DNA of 64,000 bases from Rhodococcus oryzae (GTDB lineage Bacteria > Actinomycetota > Actinomycetes > Mycobacteriales > Mycobacteriaceae). This document shows, piece after piece, positions 32,783-41,807 of this stretch (within the stretch, counting starts at the first letter, position 1; every line of letters starts with the position of its first letter). The notes beneath the pieces are model-generated. The model was not told the DNA's origin. It ran no database searches and saw only the letters and a program-made list of their open reading frames with translations. A program made the position numbers and the translations under genes. The DNA is taken from contig NZ_SUMD01000002.1 in the NCBI RefSeq assembly GCF_005049235.1, positions 434,001 through 498,000 of the forward strand, written 5' to 3'.

Positions 32783-32797
32783 GTTCCCAATTGGAAC
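32783..32797. promoter_or_regulatory. Palindromic operator between TetR and ABC exporter genes
   Basis: GTTCCCAATTGGAAC is an inverted repeat of GTTCC/GGAAC around CAATT, itself nearly symmetric. A related half-site GTTCC recurs at about 32825-32829 just before the exporter start. TTGACA at 32803-32808 could be the exporter's -35 box. Position between divergent genes fits the TetR product as ligand. Confidence 0.5.
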
Positions 32798-32833
32798 TTT
32801 CATTGACAAAAATGGGACGTGAATGTTCCACTG

Positions 32834-34603
32834 ATGGACATGAGTGATTCTCCGGCGTCTGTGAGCTGGCCGAACATGCGGCTGCTGTGGTTCTTCATTC
32901 GCCCGCACCGCAAGGTGCTCGGACTCGGCCTGGTCCTGGGGTTGATCGTCACCGCTTCGGGTCTGGCGACGCCGATGATCATCAAGCACATCCTGGATAC
33001 GCTCAGCAGCGATGGCTCGATGCTCACGCCCGTCCTCACGCTCCTCGGCGTGCTCGTGGTCACCGGTGTCGTCGGGTACTTCCAGTGGATCCTGCTCGGC
33101 ACGTTGGCTGCGCGAGTGGTCTATGACGCTCGGGAATCCATCGTGCGCAGGTACTTCCGTTCCACGGTCGGCAGCCTGACGGCGCGGCCGTCCGGCGAAC
33201 TGGTCACCCGGGTCACCTCGGACACCGTTCTGCTCAGGGAGGCGACCTCCTCGAGCTTGGTTGAACTGTTCAACGGCGTCGTCAGTGTGATCGGCACCCT
33301 CGTCCTGATGGCGATGCTCGATCTCGTCCTGTTCGGGGCGACCGTGGCCTCGCTCCTGGTCGTCGGTGCCCTCGCCCTCGTTCTCATGCCGCAGGTCGCG
33401 AAGTCGCAGCGGCGGGCGCAGGAATCGGTTGGTCGGCTCGGTGGTGTGCTCGAGGGGGCGCTGCGCGCGATCCGGACGGTCAAGTCCAGCCGCGCTGAGG
33501 CTCGCGAGGCGGAGCGGATCATCATCGACGCGAAGGACTCACAGCTGCACAGCGTCAAGGCGGTTCGGGTCACGGCTCTCGTCTGGATCATCGCGGGTGG
33601 CGGTATGCAGCTCGCGATCATCGGGATTCTCGCCTTCGGTGCGTACCGGGTGAGTACGGGGGCGTTGGCGGTCTCCGCGCTGGTCGCGTTCCTGCTGTAT
33701 GCCTTCCTGCTCACCGCCCCGGTGACCGCGATGGCGCAGAACGTCGCGCTGGTCCAGTCCGGGATCGCCGCGGCGAGCCGGATTCGCGAGGTGCAGGACA
33801 TGGAGATCGAGGAGCACGCTGCCGTCGAGGTCCAGCCGCTGCGGCCGTCTCCCGACGTGCCGGTGCTCGAGCTGGTCGACGTCGTCGCCCGGTACGCGCC
33901 CGGTACCGAGCCGTCCGTGCGAGGGGTCAGCGCGCAGATCCCGGCACGCGGGCACACCGCGATCGTCGGGCCGTCCGGGGCGGGCAAGACCACCCTGTTC
34001 TCGTTGCTGCTGCGGTTCCTGCACCCGGAGAGCGGTGAGATTTTGCTCGACGGCGTGCCCTACTCGGAGCTGCCTTTCGACCAGGTTCGCTCCCGGCTGG
34101 CGTATGTGGAGCAGGAGACGCCCATCGTGCCGGGCACGATCCGGTCGAACCTGCTGTTCACCCACCCCGAGGCGACAGAGGAGGAGGTGTGGGACGCGCT
34201 ACGTGCGGTGCACCTCGACGAGACCGTGAGTGCGCTCGAGGACGGACTCGACAGCGACCTGTCCTCCACCAACGTCTCCGGTGGGCAGCGGCAGCGAATC
34301 GCTCTGGCGCGAGCCATCGTTCGCCGCCCGGACGTGCTGCTCCTCGACGAGGCCACGGCGCAGGTGGACGGCCGGACCGAGGCCGCGATCCACGACATGA
34401 TCCGGGAGCTGTCTCAGACGGGTTCTGTGGTGACCATCGCGCACCGGCTCTCGACCGTGATCGACGCCGACACCATCCTGGTGATGGAACACGGGCGGGT
34501 GCGGGCACGCGGCACCCACGTGGAGCTGATGGAGTCGGACCAGCTCTACCGGGAACTGGTCACCGCGTTGCGAATCGGGGTCGACCTCAGGGTCGCCGTG
34601 TAG
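32834..34603 (+). CDS. ABC exporter (fused membrane and ATPase domains)
   Basis: A 589-residue half-transporter of the type IV (MsbA/LmrA-like) class. Residues 20-310 hold six membrane helices; the ATPase domain follows with Walker A GPSGAGKTT at 379-387, the Q-loop YVEQETPIVPG, the signature NVSGGQRQRIALARAI, Walker B DVLLLDEATAQVDG and the switch TIAHRLS. It exports a hydrophobic compound, lipid or drug, probably as a homodimer since no partner adjoins. The ATG at 32834 is chosen; a second at 32840 and a GTG at 32819 are in frame. Expression is likely controlled by the divergent TetR. Confidence 0.92.
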   Translation: MDMSDSPASVSWPNMRLLWFFIRPHRKVLGLGLVLGLIVTASGLATPMIIKHILDTLSSDGSMLTPVLTLLGVLVVTGVVGYFQWILLGTLAARVVYDARESIVRRYFRSTVGSLTARPSGELVTRVTSDTVLLREATSSSLVELFNGVVSVIGTLVLMAMLDLVLFGATVASLLVVGALALVLMPQVAKSQRRAQESVGRLGGVLEGALRAIRTVKSSRAEAREAERIIIDAKDSQLHSVKAVRVTALVWIIAGGGMQLAIIGILAFGAYRVSTGALAVSALVAFLLYAFLLTAPVTAMAQNVALVQSGIAAASRIREVQDMEIEEHAAVEVQPLRPSPDVPVLELVDVVARYAPGTEPSVRGVSAQIPARGHTAIVGPSGAGKTTLFSLLLRFLHPESGEILLDGVPYSELPFDQVRSRLAYVEQETPIVPGTIRSNLLFTHPEATEEEVWDALRAVHLDETVSALEDGLDSDLSSTNVSGGQRQRIALARAIVRRPDVLLLDEATAQVDGRTEAAIHDMIRELSQTGSVVTIAHRLSTVIDADTILVMEHGRVRARGTHVELMESDQLYRELVTALRIGVDLRVAV

Positions 34604-34623
34604 GGCGGCGGTAGGCTCGGTCG

Positions 34624-36003
34624 GTGGCCGTCGCAGCCTTCGATACGTCTGAGCCCGCCGCCGAACGCCGGCGGCGAGGCAAGCATCTGCGTGCCCGGAT
34701 CCCGCGCGGGGCGCACGGTTCGTGGGAGCCGTCCTCGTGTCGGCCCGATCCGGTGTCGATCCTCGACCGGCAGAACGCGAATCGGATTCCCGAGCTGGTT
34801 CCGCTCAGGTTCGAGCGAATGTTGGTCTCGCCGTTCACCTTCCTGCGTGGCTCGGCCGCCATCATGGCGTGGGATCTGGCGCACTGCGCGCGAACAGACC
34901 TGACCGTGATGGCCAGCGGGGATGCCCACCTCGCGAACTTCGGGCTGTTCGCCGGACCGGACCGCCGGCTCGTGTTCGACCTCAACGATTTCGACGAGGT
35001 GCATCGCGGGCCGTTCGAATGGGATCTCAAGCGGCTGGCGACCTCGGCGCTGGTGGCGGCGACCACGAACGGTCACAGTGCGTCGGACGCGCGTGCCGCG
35101 GCACTGATCGTGGGAGCCGCATACCGGGAGACGATCCGTCACGCGGCGCAGATGCCCGCGCTGGACGTCTGGTATCTCCGGATCGAGGCGGACGCGATGC
35201 TGGCCGGGCTGCGGGATCAGATCACCGCTCGTCAGGTCGGGGCGGCAGAGGCCGTGATGGCCAAGGCGGAGCGGCGAACTCAGCTCGGCTCGCTCAAGCG
35301 GTTCGCCAGGCACGAGAACGGCCGGTTCCTCATCAAGGACGAGCCACCCCTGATCGCCCGGCTCCCGCACGAGCGGCATGCGGAGGTGACGGATCTGCTC
35401 CGGGCCTCCTTCGAGCGCTATCTCGGGACCCTGGCGGGGGACCGGCGGGAACTGGTGGAGCGCTACCGATTCCAGGACATCGCCAGCAAGGTCGTCGGGG
35501 TCGGATCGGTAGGCATGCTCGGCTTCATGGCGCTGTTCGTGGGCGAGAGCGCCCAGGACCCGCTGTTCCTGCAGATCAAGGAGGCGCAGCCGTCGGTTCT
35601 TGCGCCGTACGTTCCCGGTTCGCCGCACCGTGACCAGGGCAGGCGGGTGGTCGAGGGGCAGCGGCTGATCCAGAGCGCGAGCGATCCGTTCCTCGGATGG
35701 TTCAGCGGCCCAGGTCCGTTCGGCCGCGACTTCTATGTCCGGCAGTTGCGGGACAAGAAGGGCTCCTTCAGCATCGCCGCGATGGACCCGTCCGGGCTGC
35801 GGGCGTACGCACGGCTGTGTGCGATCGCGCTGGCCAGAGCCCACGCCCGTACCGGTGATCCGGCCGCGATTGCCGGATACCTTGGCAACGGAACCGCTTT
35901 CGATGAGGCCATCGCGGAGTTCGCGGTGGTCTACGGCGAGCAGAACCGGCTGGACTACGAGGAAGTGCGGCGTTGCCGCAGTAGTGCGGTCACGGAGACC
36001 TGA
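34624..36003 (+). CDS. DUF2252 family protein
   Basis: A 459-residue cytosolic protein of the DUF2252 family, distantly like aminoglycoside-phosphotransferase-type kinases. VMASGDAHLANFGLFAGPD is the catalytic-loop-like G-D-x-H-x-x-N motif, and RLVFDLNDFDEVHRGPFEWD contains the D-F-D-like metal motif. FLRGSAAIMAWDLA and QDIASKVVGVGSVGMLGFMA are further family signatures. Substrate has not been established for the family. The GTG at 34624 lies 20 bases after the ABC exporter stop, so they may be co-transcribed. Its stop codon lies in the loop of a perfect terminator hairpin. Confidence 0.88.
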   Translation: MAVAAFDTSEPAAERRRRGKHLRARIPRGAHGSWEPSSCRPDPVSILDRQNANRIPELVPLRFERMLVSPFTFLRGSAAIMAWDLAHCARTDLTVMASGDAHLANFGLFAGPDRRLVFDLNDFDEVHRGPFEWDLKRLATSALVAATTNGHSASDARAAALIVGAAYRETIRHAAQMPALDVWYLRIEADAMLAGLRDQITARQVGAAEAVMAKAERRTQLGSLKRFARHENGRFLIKDEPPLIARLPHERHAEVTDLLRASFERYLGTLAGDRRELVERYRFQDIASKVVGVGSVGMLGFMALFVGESAQDPLFLQIKEAQPSVLAPYVPGSPHRDQGRRVVEGQRLIQSASDPFLGWFSGPGPFGRDFYVRQLRDKKGSFSIAAMDPSGLRAYARLCAIALARAHARTGDPAAIAGYLGNGTAFDEAIAEFAVVYGEQNRLDYEEVRRCRSSAVTET

Positions 36004-36019
36004 GGCTCCGTGACCGCAC
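35984..36019. terminator. Terminator hairpin enclosing the DUF2252 stop codon
   Basis: GTGCGGTCACGGAG (35984-35997) pairs perfectly with CTCCGTGACCGCAC (36006-36019). The loop (35998-36005) contains the TGA stop at 36001-36003. It also lies 19 bases from the stop of the converging peptidase gene, so it can serve both transcripts. Confidence 0.75.
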
Positions 36020-36037
36020 CACCGCGCCGCAGGCGCA

Positions 36038-38002
36038 TCACCAGATGCGGACGCGGCGCTCGGGTTCGAGGTAGAGCGCGTCGCCGGACGTGACGTCGAA
36101 CGCCTCGTGGAAGCTGTCCAGGTTGCGCACCACGCCGTTGCAGCGGAACTCCGGCGGCGAGTGCGGGTCGACGGCGAGGCGGCGGATGGCCTCCTCGTTC
36201 CTGGCCTTGGTTCGCCACACCTGCGCCCAGCCGAAGAAGACGCGCTGCAGGCCGGTCAGCCCATCGAGGGTGGGAGAGTCCTTGCCGTCCATCGCGATCC
36301 GGTACGCCTCGACCGCGATGGACAGGCCGCCGAGGTCGCCGATGTTCTCGCCGATGGTGAACTCGCCGTTGACCTTGTGTCCCGGCAGCGCCTTCGGCTC
36401 GAACTCGTTGTACTGCTCGATCAGCGCCTTGGTCCGCTTGCCGAACTCGGTGCGGTCGCTGTCCGTCCACCAGTCGATCATGTTGCCGTCGCCGTCGTAC
36501 TTGGCGCCCTGGTCGTCGAAGCCGTGCCCGATCTCGTGTCCGATGACCGCGCCGATTCCGCCGTAGTTCGCCGCGTCGTCCGCGGCGGCGTCGAAGAACG
36601 GCGGCTGCAGAATCGCTGCGGGGAAGACGATCTCGTTCATTCCCGGGTTGTAGTAGGCGTTGACCGTCTGCGGGGTCATGAACCACTCGTCGCGATCCAC
36701 CGGTCCGCCGAGCTTGGCCAGGTCGCGGTCGTGATCGGCGGCGTACCCGCGACGGTAGTTGCCGACCACGTCGTCCGCGGTGATGACCAACCCGGAGTAG
36801 TCCCGCCACTTGTCGGGGTAGCCGATCTTCGGGGTGAACTTCTCCAGCTTGGCCAGCGCCGCGCTCCGGGTGTCCGGGCTCATCCACTCCAGTTCGGAGA
36901 TGTTGCGGCGGTACGCCTCCTGCAGGTTCGCCACCAGCTCCTGCATCCGGGCCTTTGCCTCGGCGGGGAAATGTCGCTCTACGTAGAGCTTGCCGACGGA
37001 CTCGCCGAGCAGGTCCTGCACCAGGGAGACGCCGCGCTTCCAGCGTTCACGGTTCTCCTCGGTGCCGGACAGGGTGGTGCCGTAGAAGGCGAAATCCTCC
37101 GCGACCAGGTCGGCGGTCAGGTATTCGGCCCGCGAGTGGATCACCTTCCACGCCGCCCACGCCTTCCAGTCGGAGAGGGGGCGCTGCGTCCAGAGTGCGG
37201 TCAGTGCCGTCAGGAAGCTGGGCTGGCGGACCACCAGCTCCGCGAAGGTATCAGGTGTACCGCCGAGGCCGGACACCCAAGCGGGCCAGTCGAATCCGTC
37301 ATTGTCGGTGGACAGGTCGGCCAGGGTGACCAGGTTGTAGCTGAGTTCGGCATCGCGCCTGCGCACCACGTCCCAGTGGCCGGCGGCGATCTGGGTCTCC
37401 AGGTCGAGGATCGTCTGCGCGTCGGTGACCGGGTCGGGCCTGCCTGCGAGGGTGAGCATCTTCCGCACGTGCTCGAGGTAGGCCGAGCGGGTCTCGGCGT
37501 AGGAATCCTCGCGGTAGTAGGACTCGTCGGGCAGCCCGATCCCGGACTGGGTGAGGTGCACGAGGTAGCGCGTGGAGTCCTTGGCGTCGGTGTCGACGTA
37601 GTTTCCGATAGCCCCGGAGACGCCGGTGCGCTGCAGCTCACCGAGCAGTCCCGCGAGAGCGGACAGATCGCTCACCGCGTCGACCGCGGCGAGCTCGCCC
37701 GCGATCGGCTCCAACCCGGCCCGCTCGACGGCGTCGGCATCCATGAACGAGCTGTAGAGGTCGCCGATCCGCTGCGAGTCGGTGCCCTCCTCGCCGCGGG
37801 CCTCCGCGGACTCGGTGATGATCGCCCGCACGTCGACCTCGGCCTGGTCGTAGAGCGTGCGGAAGGCACCGTCCACCGCTCGGTCGGCGGGGATCACGTA
37901 GTCGTCCAACCATTTGCCGTTGACGTGGACGAACAGGTCGTCCTGCGCGCGGATGCCCTGGTCGAGGTGGGTGAGGTCGATTCCGGAAGCGGGCGTCGTC
38001 AT
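36038..38002 (-). CDS. M13 family (neprilysin-like) zinc metallopeptidase
   Basis: A 654-residue endopeptidase. The zinc site is GAVIGHEIGHGFDDQGAKYD (H-E-x-x-H) and the third ligand glutamate is in GENIGDLGGLSIAVEAYR; NAYYNPGMNEIVFPAAILQP is the substrate-binding N-A-x-Y-x-P region; the C-terminus RRVRIW matches the family's terminal W. There is no signal peptide or membrane anchor, as in mycobacterial Zmp1-type relatives, which leave by other routes or act inside. Length is normal. Substrate not known; short peptides are usual for the family. Confidence 0.93.
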   Translation of the reverse strand: MTTPASGIDLTHLDQGIRAQDDLFVHVNGKWLDDYVIPADRAVDGAFRTLYDQAEVDVRAIITESAEARGEEGTDSQRIGDLYSSFMDADAVERAGLEPIAGELAAVDAVSDLSALAGLLGELQRTGVSGAIGNYVDTDAKDSTRYLVHLTQSGIGLPDESYYREDSYAETRSAYLEHVRKMLTLAGRPDPVTDAQTILDLETQIAAGHWDVVRRRDAELSYNLVTLADLSTDNDGFDWPAWVSGLGGTPDTFAELVVRQPSFLTALTALWTQRPLSDWKAWAAWKVIHSRAEYLTADLVAEDFAFYGTTLSGTEENRERWKRGVSLVQDLLGESVGKLYVERHFPAEAKARMQELVANLQEAYRRNISELEWMSPDTRSAALAKLEKFTPKIGYPDKWRDYSGLVITADDVVGNYRRGYAADHDRDLAKLGGPVDRDEWFMTPQTVNAYYNPGMNEIVFPAAILQPPFFDAAADDAANYGGIGAVIGHEIGHGFDDQGAKYDGDGNMIDWWTDSDRTEFGKRTKALIEQYNEFEPKALPGHKVNGEFTIGENIGDLGGLSIAVEAYRIAMDGKDSPTLDGLTGLQRVFFGWAQVWRTKARNEEAIRRLAVDPHSPPEFRCNGVVRNLDSFHEAFDVTSGDALYLEPERRVRIW

Positions 38003-38085
38003 GCCTCTATTTCTACCGCGACGCCGCCGACCGTGCGTGAGTTGTACCCCGGTGGGGGGTGAAACACGCGCACGGGCGCGCAGCG

Positions 38086-39030
38086 CTACACCCCGATGTT
38101 GATGGCGCCGAGGTATCCGTCGCCTGCCCAGACGGCCGTCACCATGCCGGACTCATCGAAGATGCCGTCGCCGGCGTTGTCGACGTTGTTCGCCCGCCCG
38201 GTGTGCTCGTTGTACGGTGCCGACGCGTACACCTCGTCGATGAGCCCCTCCTCGAAGTAGAGCTGCGAGGTGAGCACGGTGGCCTTGTCCACGTGCACCT
38301 TGAGGTGGATGTGCGTGGTGCGGCCCTGGTACCAGCCGGGGAAGATCGTGGTGAACCTCGCGATGCCGTCGGCGTCGGTGGTCTGCGCTCCGCGCAGGTA
38401 GGTGCCGTCGTCGGTGGTGGCCGACTCGCTGTCGCCCTTGCTGTACGAGCCGTCGGAGTAGTCCGTCGTGTTGCCGCCGGGACCGCCGGGAACACTCCCA
38501 CCCGCACCGCCGGGCCCACCCTCGGGAGGCCGCCCTTGGCCACCTTCGGGAGGCCCACCAGGGCCGCCCTCGGGGGGAGCGCCGTTGGCGCCCTGCGAAC
38601 CGGATTCGAAGCCGGAATACAGGCCGCCCGCGTCGCAGTGCCAGATCTCCACGACGGCATTGGCTACCTCGCCGCCCGAGCCGTCGGGGGTGCACTTTTG
38701 CAGATCCTGCACCCGGACGGCCAGGTCGAGGGTGGCGCCGGGCCGGTCCTCACGCAGGTCGTTGCGGATCGAGTCGACGTCGAACCAGTACGGGCCCTGC
38801 GTCTCCTCGGTGGTCATGACGCACTGTGGGGCCCGGGCGAGCAGGGCGGTCACATCGCCGCTCGCGGCGACCGCCGTGCCGGTGGCGGACGCCGAGGCGC
38901 TCGTCGTGGTCCCGCCGGAGCCGTTGCCCGTGCAGGCCGCGATCAGCCCGCTGAGTCCGACTGTCCCGCCAAGGGCCAGCGCTCGCCGTCGGCTGACGCG
39001 GGCGCGGCTGCGCTCGATGTCCTCGTTCAC
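38086..39030 (-). CDS. Tat-exported lipoprotein, intradiol ring-cleavage dioxygenase family
   Basis: A 314-residue protein. The start (GTG at 39030, with GGAG six bases ahead) gives a twin-arginine signal RVSRRRALALGGTVGLSGLI followed by a lipobox AAC with Cys33, so it is a membrane-anchored extracytoplasmic lipoprotein. The catalytic region has QGPYWFDVDSIRNDLRED, VANAVVEIWHCDAGGLYSGF and PGWYQGRTTHIHLKVHV, which supply the Tyr/His iron ligands of catechol 1,2- or protocatechuate-type dioxygenases. A Gly/Pro/Glu-rich insert of about 45 residues (PPEGGPGG repeats) interrupts the domain. Substrate is unknown; degradation of aromatic compounds outside the cell is possible. Confidence 0.88.
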   Translation of the reverse strand: MNEDIERSRARVSRRRALALGGTVGLSGLIAACTGNGSGGTTTSASASATGTAVAASGDVTALLARAPQCVMTTEETQGPYWFDVDSIRNDLREDRPGATLDLAVRVQDLQKCTPDGSGGEVANAVVEIWHCDAGGLYSGFESGSQGANGAPPEGGPGGPPEGGQGRPPEGGPGGAGGSVPGGPGGNTTDYSDGSYSKGDSESATTDDGTYLRGAQTTDADGIARFTTIFPGWYQGRTTHIHLKVHVDKATVLTSQLYFEEGLIDEVYASAPYNEHTGRANNVDNAGDGIFDESGMVTAVWAGDGYLGAINIGV

Positions 39031-39128
39031 GTTGATCTCCGCTCGGTGTAGATGGTGTTCACCATCGTCGAGCGGGTAGCTGTGAGAACCCTGGCAGCGG
39101 GCTGCGAGGTGCCTGGGCGCGGGTGCGG

Positions 39129-39761
39129 TCAGCGCGGCGGGACCATGGTCGGGGCCTCGAACGTCACCGAGAACCGATCCTCGATGTTGCTCTCGAACTC
39201 GTCCTCGCACCGCTGCTGGGCGGCCCGGTTGTTGCCCGCCTCACGGAGGCAGTCGACGAAGTCCTGGCCGCCGACCTTGTGGAACAGACCGATCCCGACC
39301 ACGACGAGCACGATCGAGATGATCAGCCCGGCGAGGCCGAGCAGGATGCCCGTGAGGGCAACCCCGCCGTTGGTGGCCTGCCTCTTCTTGTACAGCGATC
39401 GGCCCACGAGGCCGACGATGATCGCGACGGCCCCGAGCAGGATGCCGCCGATGATGGTCCACACGGTCAGCACCGAGAAGATGCCGAGGACGAGCGCGGT
39501 GATGCCCGCGCCGTTGCGGGGCTGCGCGGGCGGCTGTGGGTACGGCTGCGCCGCATACGGCTGACCTGGGTAGGGCTGGCCGGGGTAGGGCTGACCCTGG
39601 TACGGCTGGCCTGGGTAGGGCTGACCGGGGTAGGGCTGACCTTGGTACGGCTGGCCGGGGTACGGCGGCTGCCGGTCATCCGGCGGCGGGGTTCCCTCCG
39701 GGGGGTTCGGCGGCTGCTGGTCGTCCGGCGGCGGGGTTCCGTTCGGTGGCTGATTCGTCAT
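39129..39761 (-). CDS. DUF4190 membrane protein with PYPGQ repeats
   Basis: A 210-residue protein. Residues 1-85 are a disordered Pro/Gln/Gly region with about eight repeats of PYPGQ or PYQGQ. Two membrane helices follow (ALVLGIFSVLTVWTIIGGIL and LTGILLGLAGLIISIVLVVV), the DUF4190 hairpin, and then a short extracytoplasmic or cytoplasmic tail with two cysteines (DFVDCLREAG, QRCEDEFES). Function is unknown; such proline-rich heads often mediate contacts in the polar or divisome envelope machinery of actinobacteria, but nothing here proves it. Confidence 0.85.
   Translation of the reverse strand: MTNQPPNGTPPPDDQQPPNPPEGTPPPDDRQPPYPGQPYQGQPYPGQPYPGQPYQGQPYPGQPYPGQPYAAQPYPQPPAQPRNGAGITALVLGIFSVLTVWTIIGGILLGAVAIIVGLVGRSLYKKRQATNGGVALTGILLGLAGLIISIVLVVVGIGLFHKVGGQDFVDCLREAGNNRAAQQRCEDEFESNIEDRFSVTFEAPTMVPPR
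39540..39667. repeat. Tandem 15-bp repeats coding PYPGQ units
   Basis: About eight near-identical 15-base units, reading on the plus strand as variations of TAGGGCTGGCCGGGG, code the PYPGQ/PYQGQ tract of the DUF4190 protein. Third-position changes are few, so the array probably expanded recently and may vary in copy number. Confidence 0.8.
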
Positions 39762-39859
39762 CGTCTCTCCTCGGATTCACCCATGGGCACCGGAAAAGCC
39801 AAGTCACCCGCAGACTAGTCGCGTCGGAGGTCCGATAGACCGTATTGCCGCGACCCCGG

Positions 39860-40765
39860 TCAGCGCAGCTGGACGCTGGCTGCCGCCCGCGCGAGCAGGC
39901 GTCCGGAGGGATCGACGAGTCGCGACTCGATCAACGCCAGCCGCCGCCCGGCCCGGAGTACCTCGGCCTCGGCGCGGATCGGGGGGCCGTCGGACGCGGG
40001 GGATCGGACGAAATCGATCCTCAGGTCGAGCGGCTCGTAGCCCTGACCGGGGGCGGTGAGCGTCTGTGCGGCCAGACCCGTGATCAGGTCGGCCGCGGAG
40101 ATCAGCACCCCGCCCTGAATGGATCCGAGCGGGTTGCTCATCCAGTTCCGCGGCGCGAACTCGCCGATCACGCGCCCCCGGGCCACCTCGGTCAGCCCCA
40201 TGCCGAGCAGTCCGGCGAGCGGACCTCGTGCCAGCGCGTCGCGTCCGATACTCTCCACGATCTCCAGACCGGGGTGGTCGGCGAGCTCGGCGGCGTCCGC
40301 GACCGGTTCGGCGGCCTCGACGGGCAGGGCGTCGCCCCGGAGCACGGCCTCGGCGTTGGCGGCCTCTCGGGTGACCACCATTCCGCGGGTCTGCAACGCC
40401 ATGAGCACCTCGCCGTCGGGTCCGCGCATGTCGCCGGTGGCCAGTCCGGTGCCCGCCGCGCTGTCGATCCGGACCGCCTTGCCCCTCGCCTCGATGGTGC
40501 CGCTCGCGGGCAGTGGACCGGCGAGAGCGGCCACCACCTGCGACAACACCACCTGGGTTCCCTCGGGGACCGCGTTCCCGATCGCGCGGCCTGGCACGTT
40601 GTCGGCCAGCACCCCGATCGACCCGAGGACGGTCCGGCCGCGATGGTCGTGGAACCGCGGGCCGACCTCCTGCCGGAACCGGATCAGGCCGGGGGCGAGC
40701 TCGACGGCCTGCACGCCCATCAGCTCGTTGAGCCGGTCGATCCGCTGGTTCTCCGTGGTGGTCAT
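39860..40765 (-). CDS. Double-hotdog acyl-CoA thioesterase-like protein (PaaI type)
   Basis: A 301-residue protein with two hotdog domains in tandem. The first (about 25-130) has GSIGVLADNVPGRAIGNAVP; the second (about 160-301) has NPLGSIQGGVLISAADLITG, the classic PaaI-like H/QGG motif, and PGQGYEPLDLRIDFVRSP. Fused hotdog proteins hydrolyse acyl-CoAs or act as non-catalytic acyl binders. No neighbour indicates the substrate. The ATG at 40765 begins MTTTENQRIDRLNELMGV. It is 79 bases from the pirin gene downstream on the same strand. Confidence 0.85.
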   Translation of the reverse strand: MTTTENQRIDRLNELMGVQAVELAPGLIRFRQEVGPRFHDHRGRTVLGSIGVLADNVPGRAIGNAVPEGTQVVLSQVVAALAGPLPASGTIEARGKAVRIDSAAGTGLATGDMRGPDGEVLMALQTRGMVVTREAANAEAVLRGDALPVEAAEPVADAAELADHPGLEIVESIGRDALARGPLAGLLGMGLTEVARGRVIGEFAPRNWMSNPLGSIQGGVLISAADLITGLAAQTLTAPGQGYEPLDLRIDFVRSPASDGPPIRAEAEVLRAGRRLALIESRLVDPSGRLLARAAASVQLR

Positions 40766-40841
40766 GCGTCTTCTCTATCACCGGGGCCGCGCCGGTCGGC
40801 CGCGCGGTCCCGGTCAGCGGCTGAGCCGACCGGCGGGCCGA

Positions 40842-41615
40842 TCAGCCGCCGAGGCGGCCGTGCATCTCCCAGACCAGCACCTCGGCCGGCGCGTCGGCGG
40901 ACAATCGCTGACCGCCCGACGCGGTGAGCCGGACCGCGTCACCTTCGGACAGGATCCCCGCGCCCTCCAGTGACACCTCGCCCTCGGCGACGAAAAGATG
41001 CAGGTAGGGGGCCTCGGGGAGCTGTACGGAGCCGCCCGGCTGCAGGCGCGCCACATGCAGCGCAGCGCCGCTGTTCGCGATCGTGATGGCCGACTGGTTC
41101 CGGTGTGCGGGCATGCCGGAGGCCACCGGCACCAGCCCGCCGCGCATCAGCTCGTCGTCGATCTCGAGCTGCTCGTAGCCGGGGCTGATGCCCGGCTCGT
41201 CGGGGAGCACCCACATCTGGATGAATCGAACCGGCTCGGCATGCTCGTCGTGCTGGGATCCGGCCAGGCGCCAGGAGTCGTTCTTCTCCGAGTGCAGGAT
41301 GCCGGTGCCTGCGCTCATCCGCTGGGCCAGGCCCGGGTAGATGACGCCGGAATGCCCGATCGAGTCCTGATGCACCAGCGATCCCCGCAGCACCCAGGTG
41401 ACGATCTCCATGTCCCGGTGCGGATGGGTGTCGAAGCCCTGGCCCGGCATCACGATGTCGTCGTTGTTGACCATCAGTACGCCGTGGTGGGTGTTGTCCG
41501 GGTCGTAGTGCTGCCCGAACGAGAAGGAGTGCTTCGAGTCGAGCCAGGAGATCCGGGTCTTCATCCGATCGCCCGCGCGGTGGATGTCGACGTGCGGTGT
41601 GGTGGGTGCCGTCAT
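40842..41615 (-). CDS. Pirin family protein (1)
   Basis: A 257-residue bicupin protein. FDTHPHRDMEIVTWVLRGSL holds the N-terminal cupin's metal-binding histidines, and GTGILHSEKND the remaining His/Glu ligands. The pattern matches YhaK/pirin quercetinase-like proteins that bind iron or another metal. A strong AAAGGAGG site precedes the ATG at 41615; the longer upstream reading is not needed. Sequence resembles the second pirin at 41808-42554 (WLDSKHSFSFGQHYDPDN against WLESWQSFPFAGNFDLAA). It lies 192 bases after the second pirin, on the same strand. Confidence 0.92.
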   Translation of the reverse strand: MTAPTTPHVDIHRAGDRMKTRISWLDSKHSFSFGQHYDPDNTHHGVLMVNNDDIVMPGQGFDTHPHRDMEIVTWVLRGSLVHQDSIGHSGVIYPGLAQRMSAGTGILHSEKNDSWRLAGSQHDEHAEPVRFIQMWVLPDEPGISPGYEQLEIDDELMRGGLVPVASGMPAHRNQSAITIANSGAALHVARLQPGGSVQLPEAPYLHLFVAEGEVSLEGAGILSEGDAVRLTASGGQRLSADAPAEVLVWEMHGRLGG

Positions 41616-41807
41616 GGGCGTCCTCCTTTGTGGTGCTTCGGGTTTCCAGAGTACGAGGGCGTCAAGGACTCGGTGCACAGTTGTCGGCTCCGATGCGGGA
41701 CCGTTGCATGTCGGACCCGGTTCGGTGTGCGCGACCCGGGTTGTCGATCATCCTCGATCTCCTTGAAAAGGGTTGCTGTCCAAACGGATCCGCGCTTGGT
41801 TGCGGAC

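Noticed and set aside
31157-32825. Shared 14-mer ATGGGACGTGAATG before the transpeptidase gene and in the ABC exporter promoter
   Set aside because: The flanks differ, its role differs (ribosome site in one, upstream of the start in the other), and a chance match is plausible.
39540-39667. 15-bp repeats considered as a non-coding satellite
   Set aside because: They are in frame and code a proline-rich PYPGQ tract of a normal gene.
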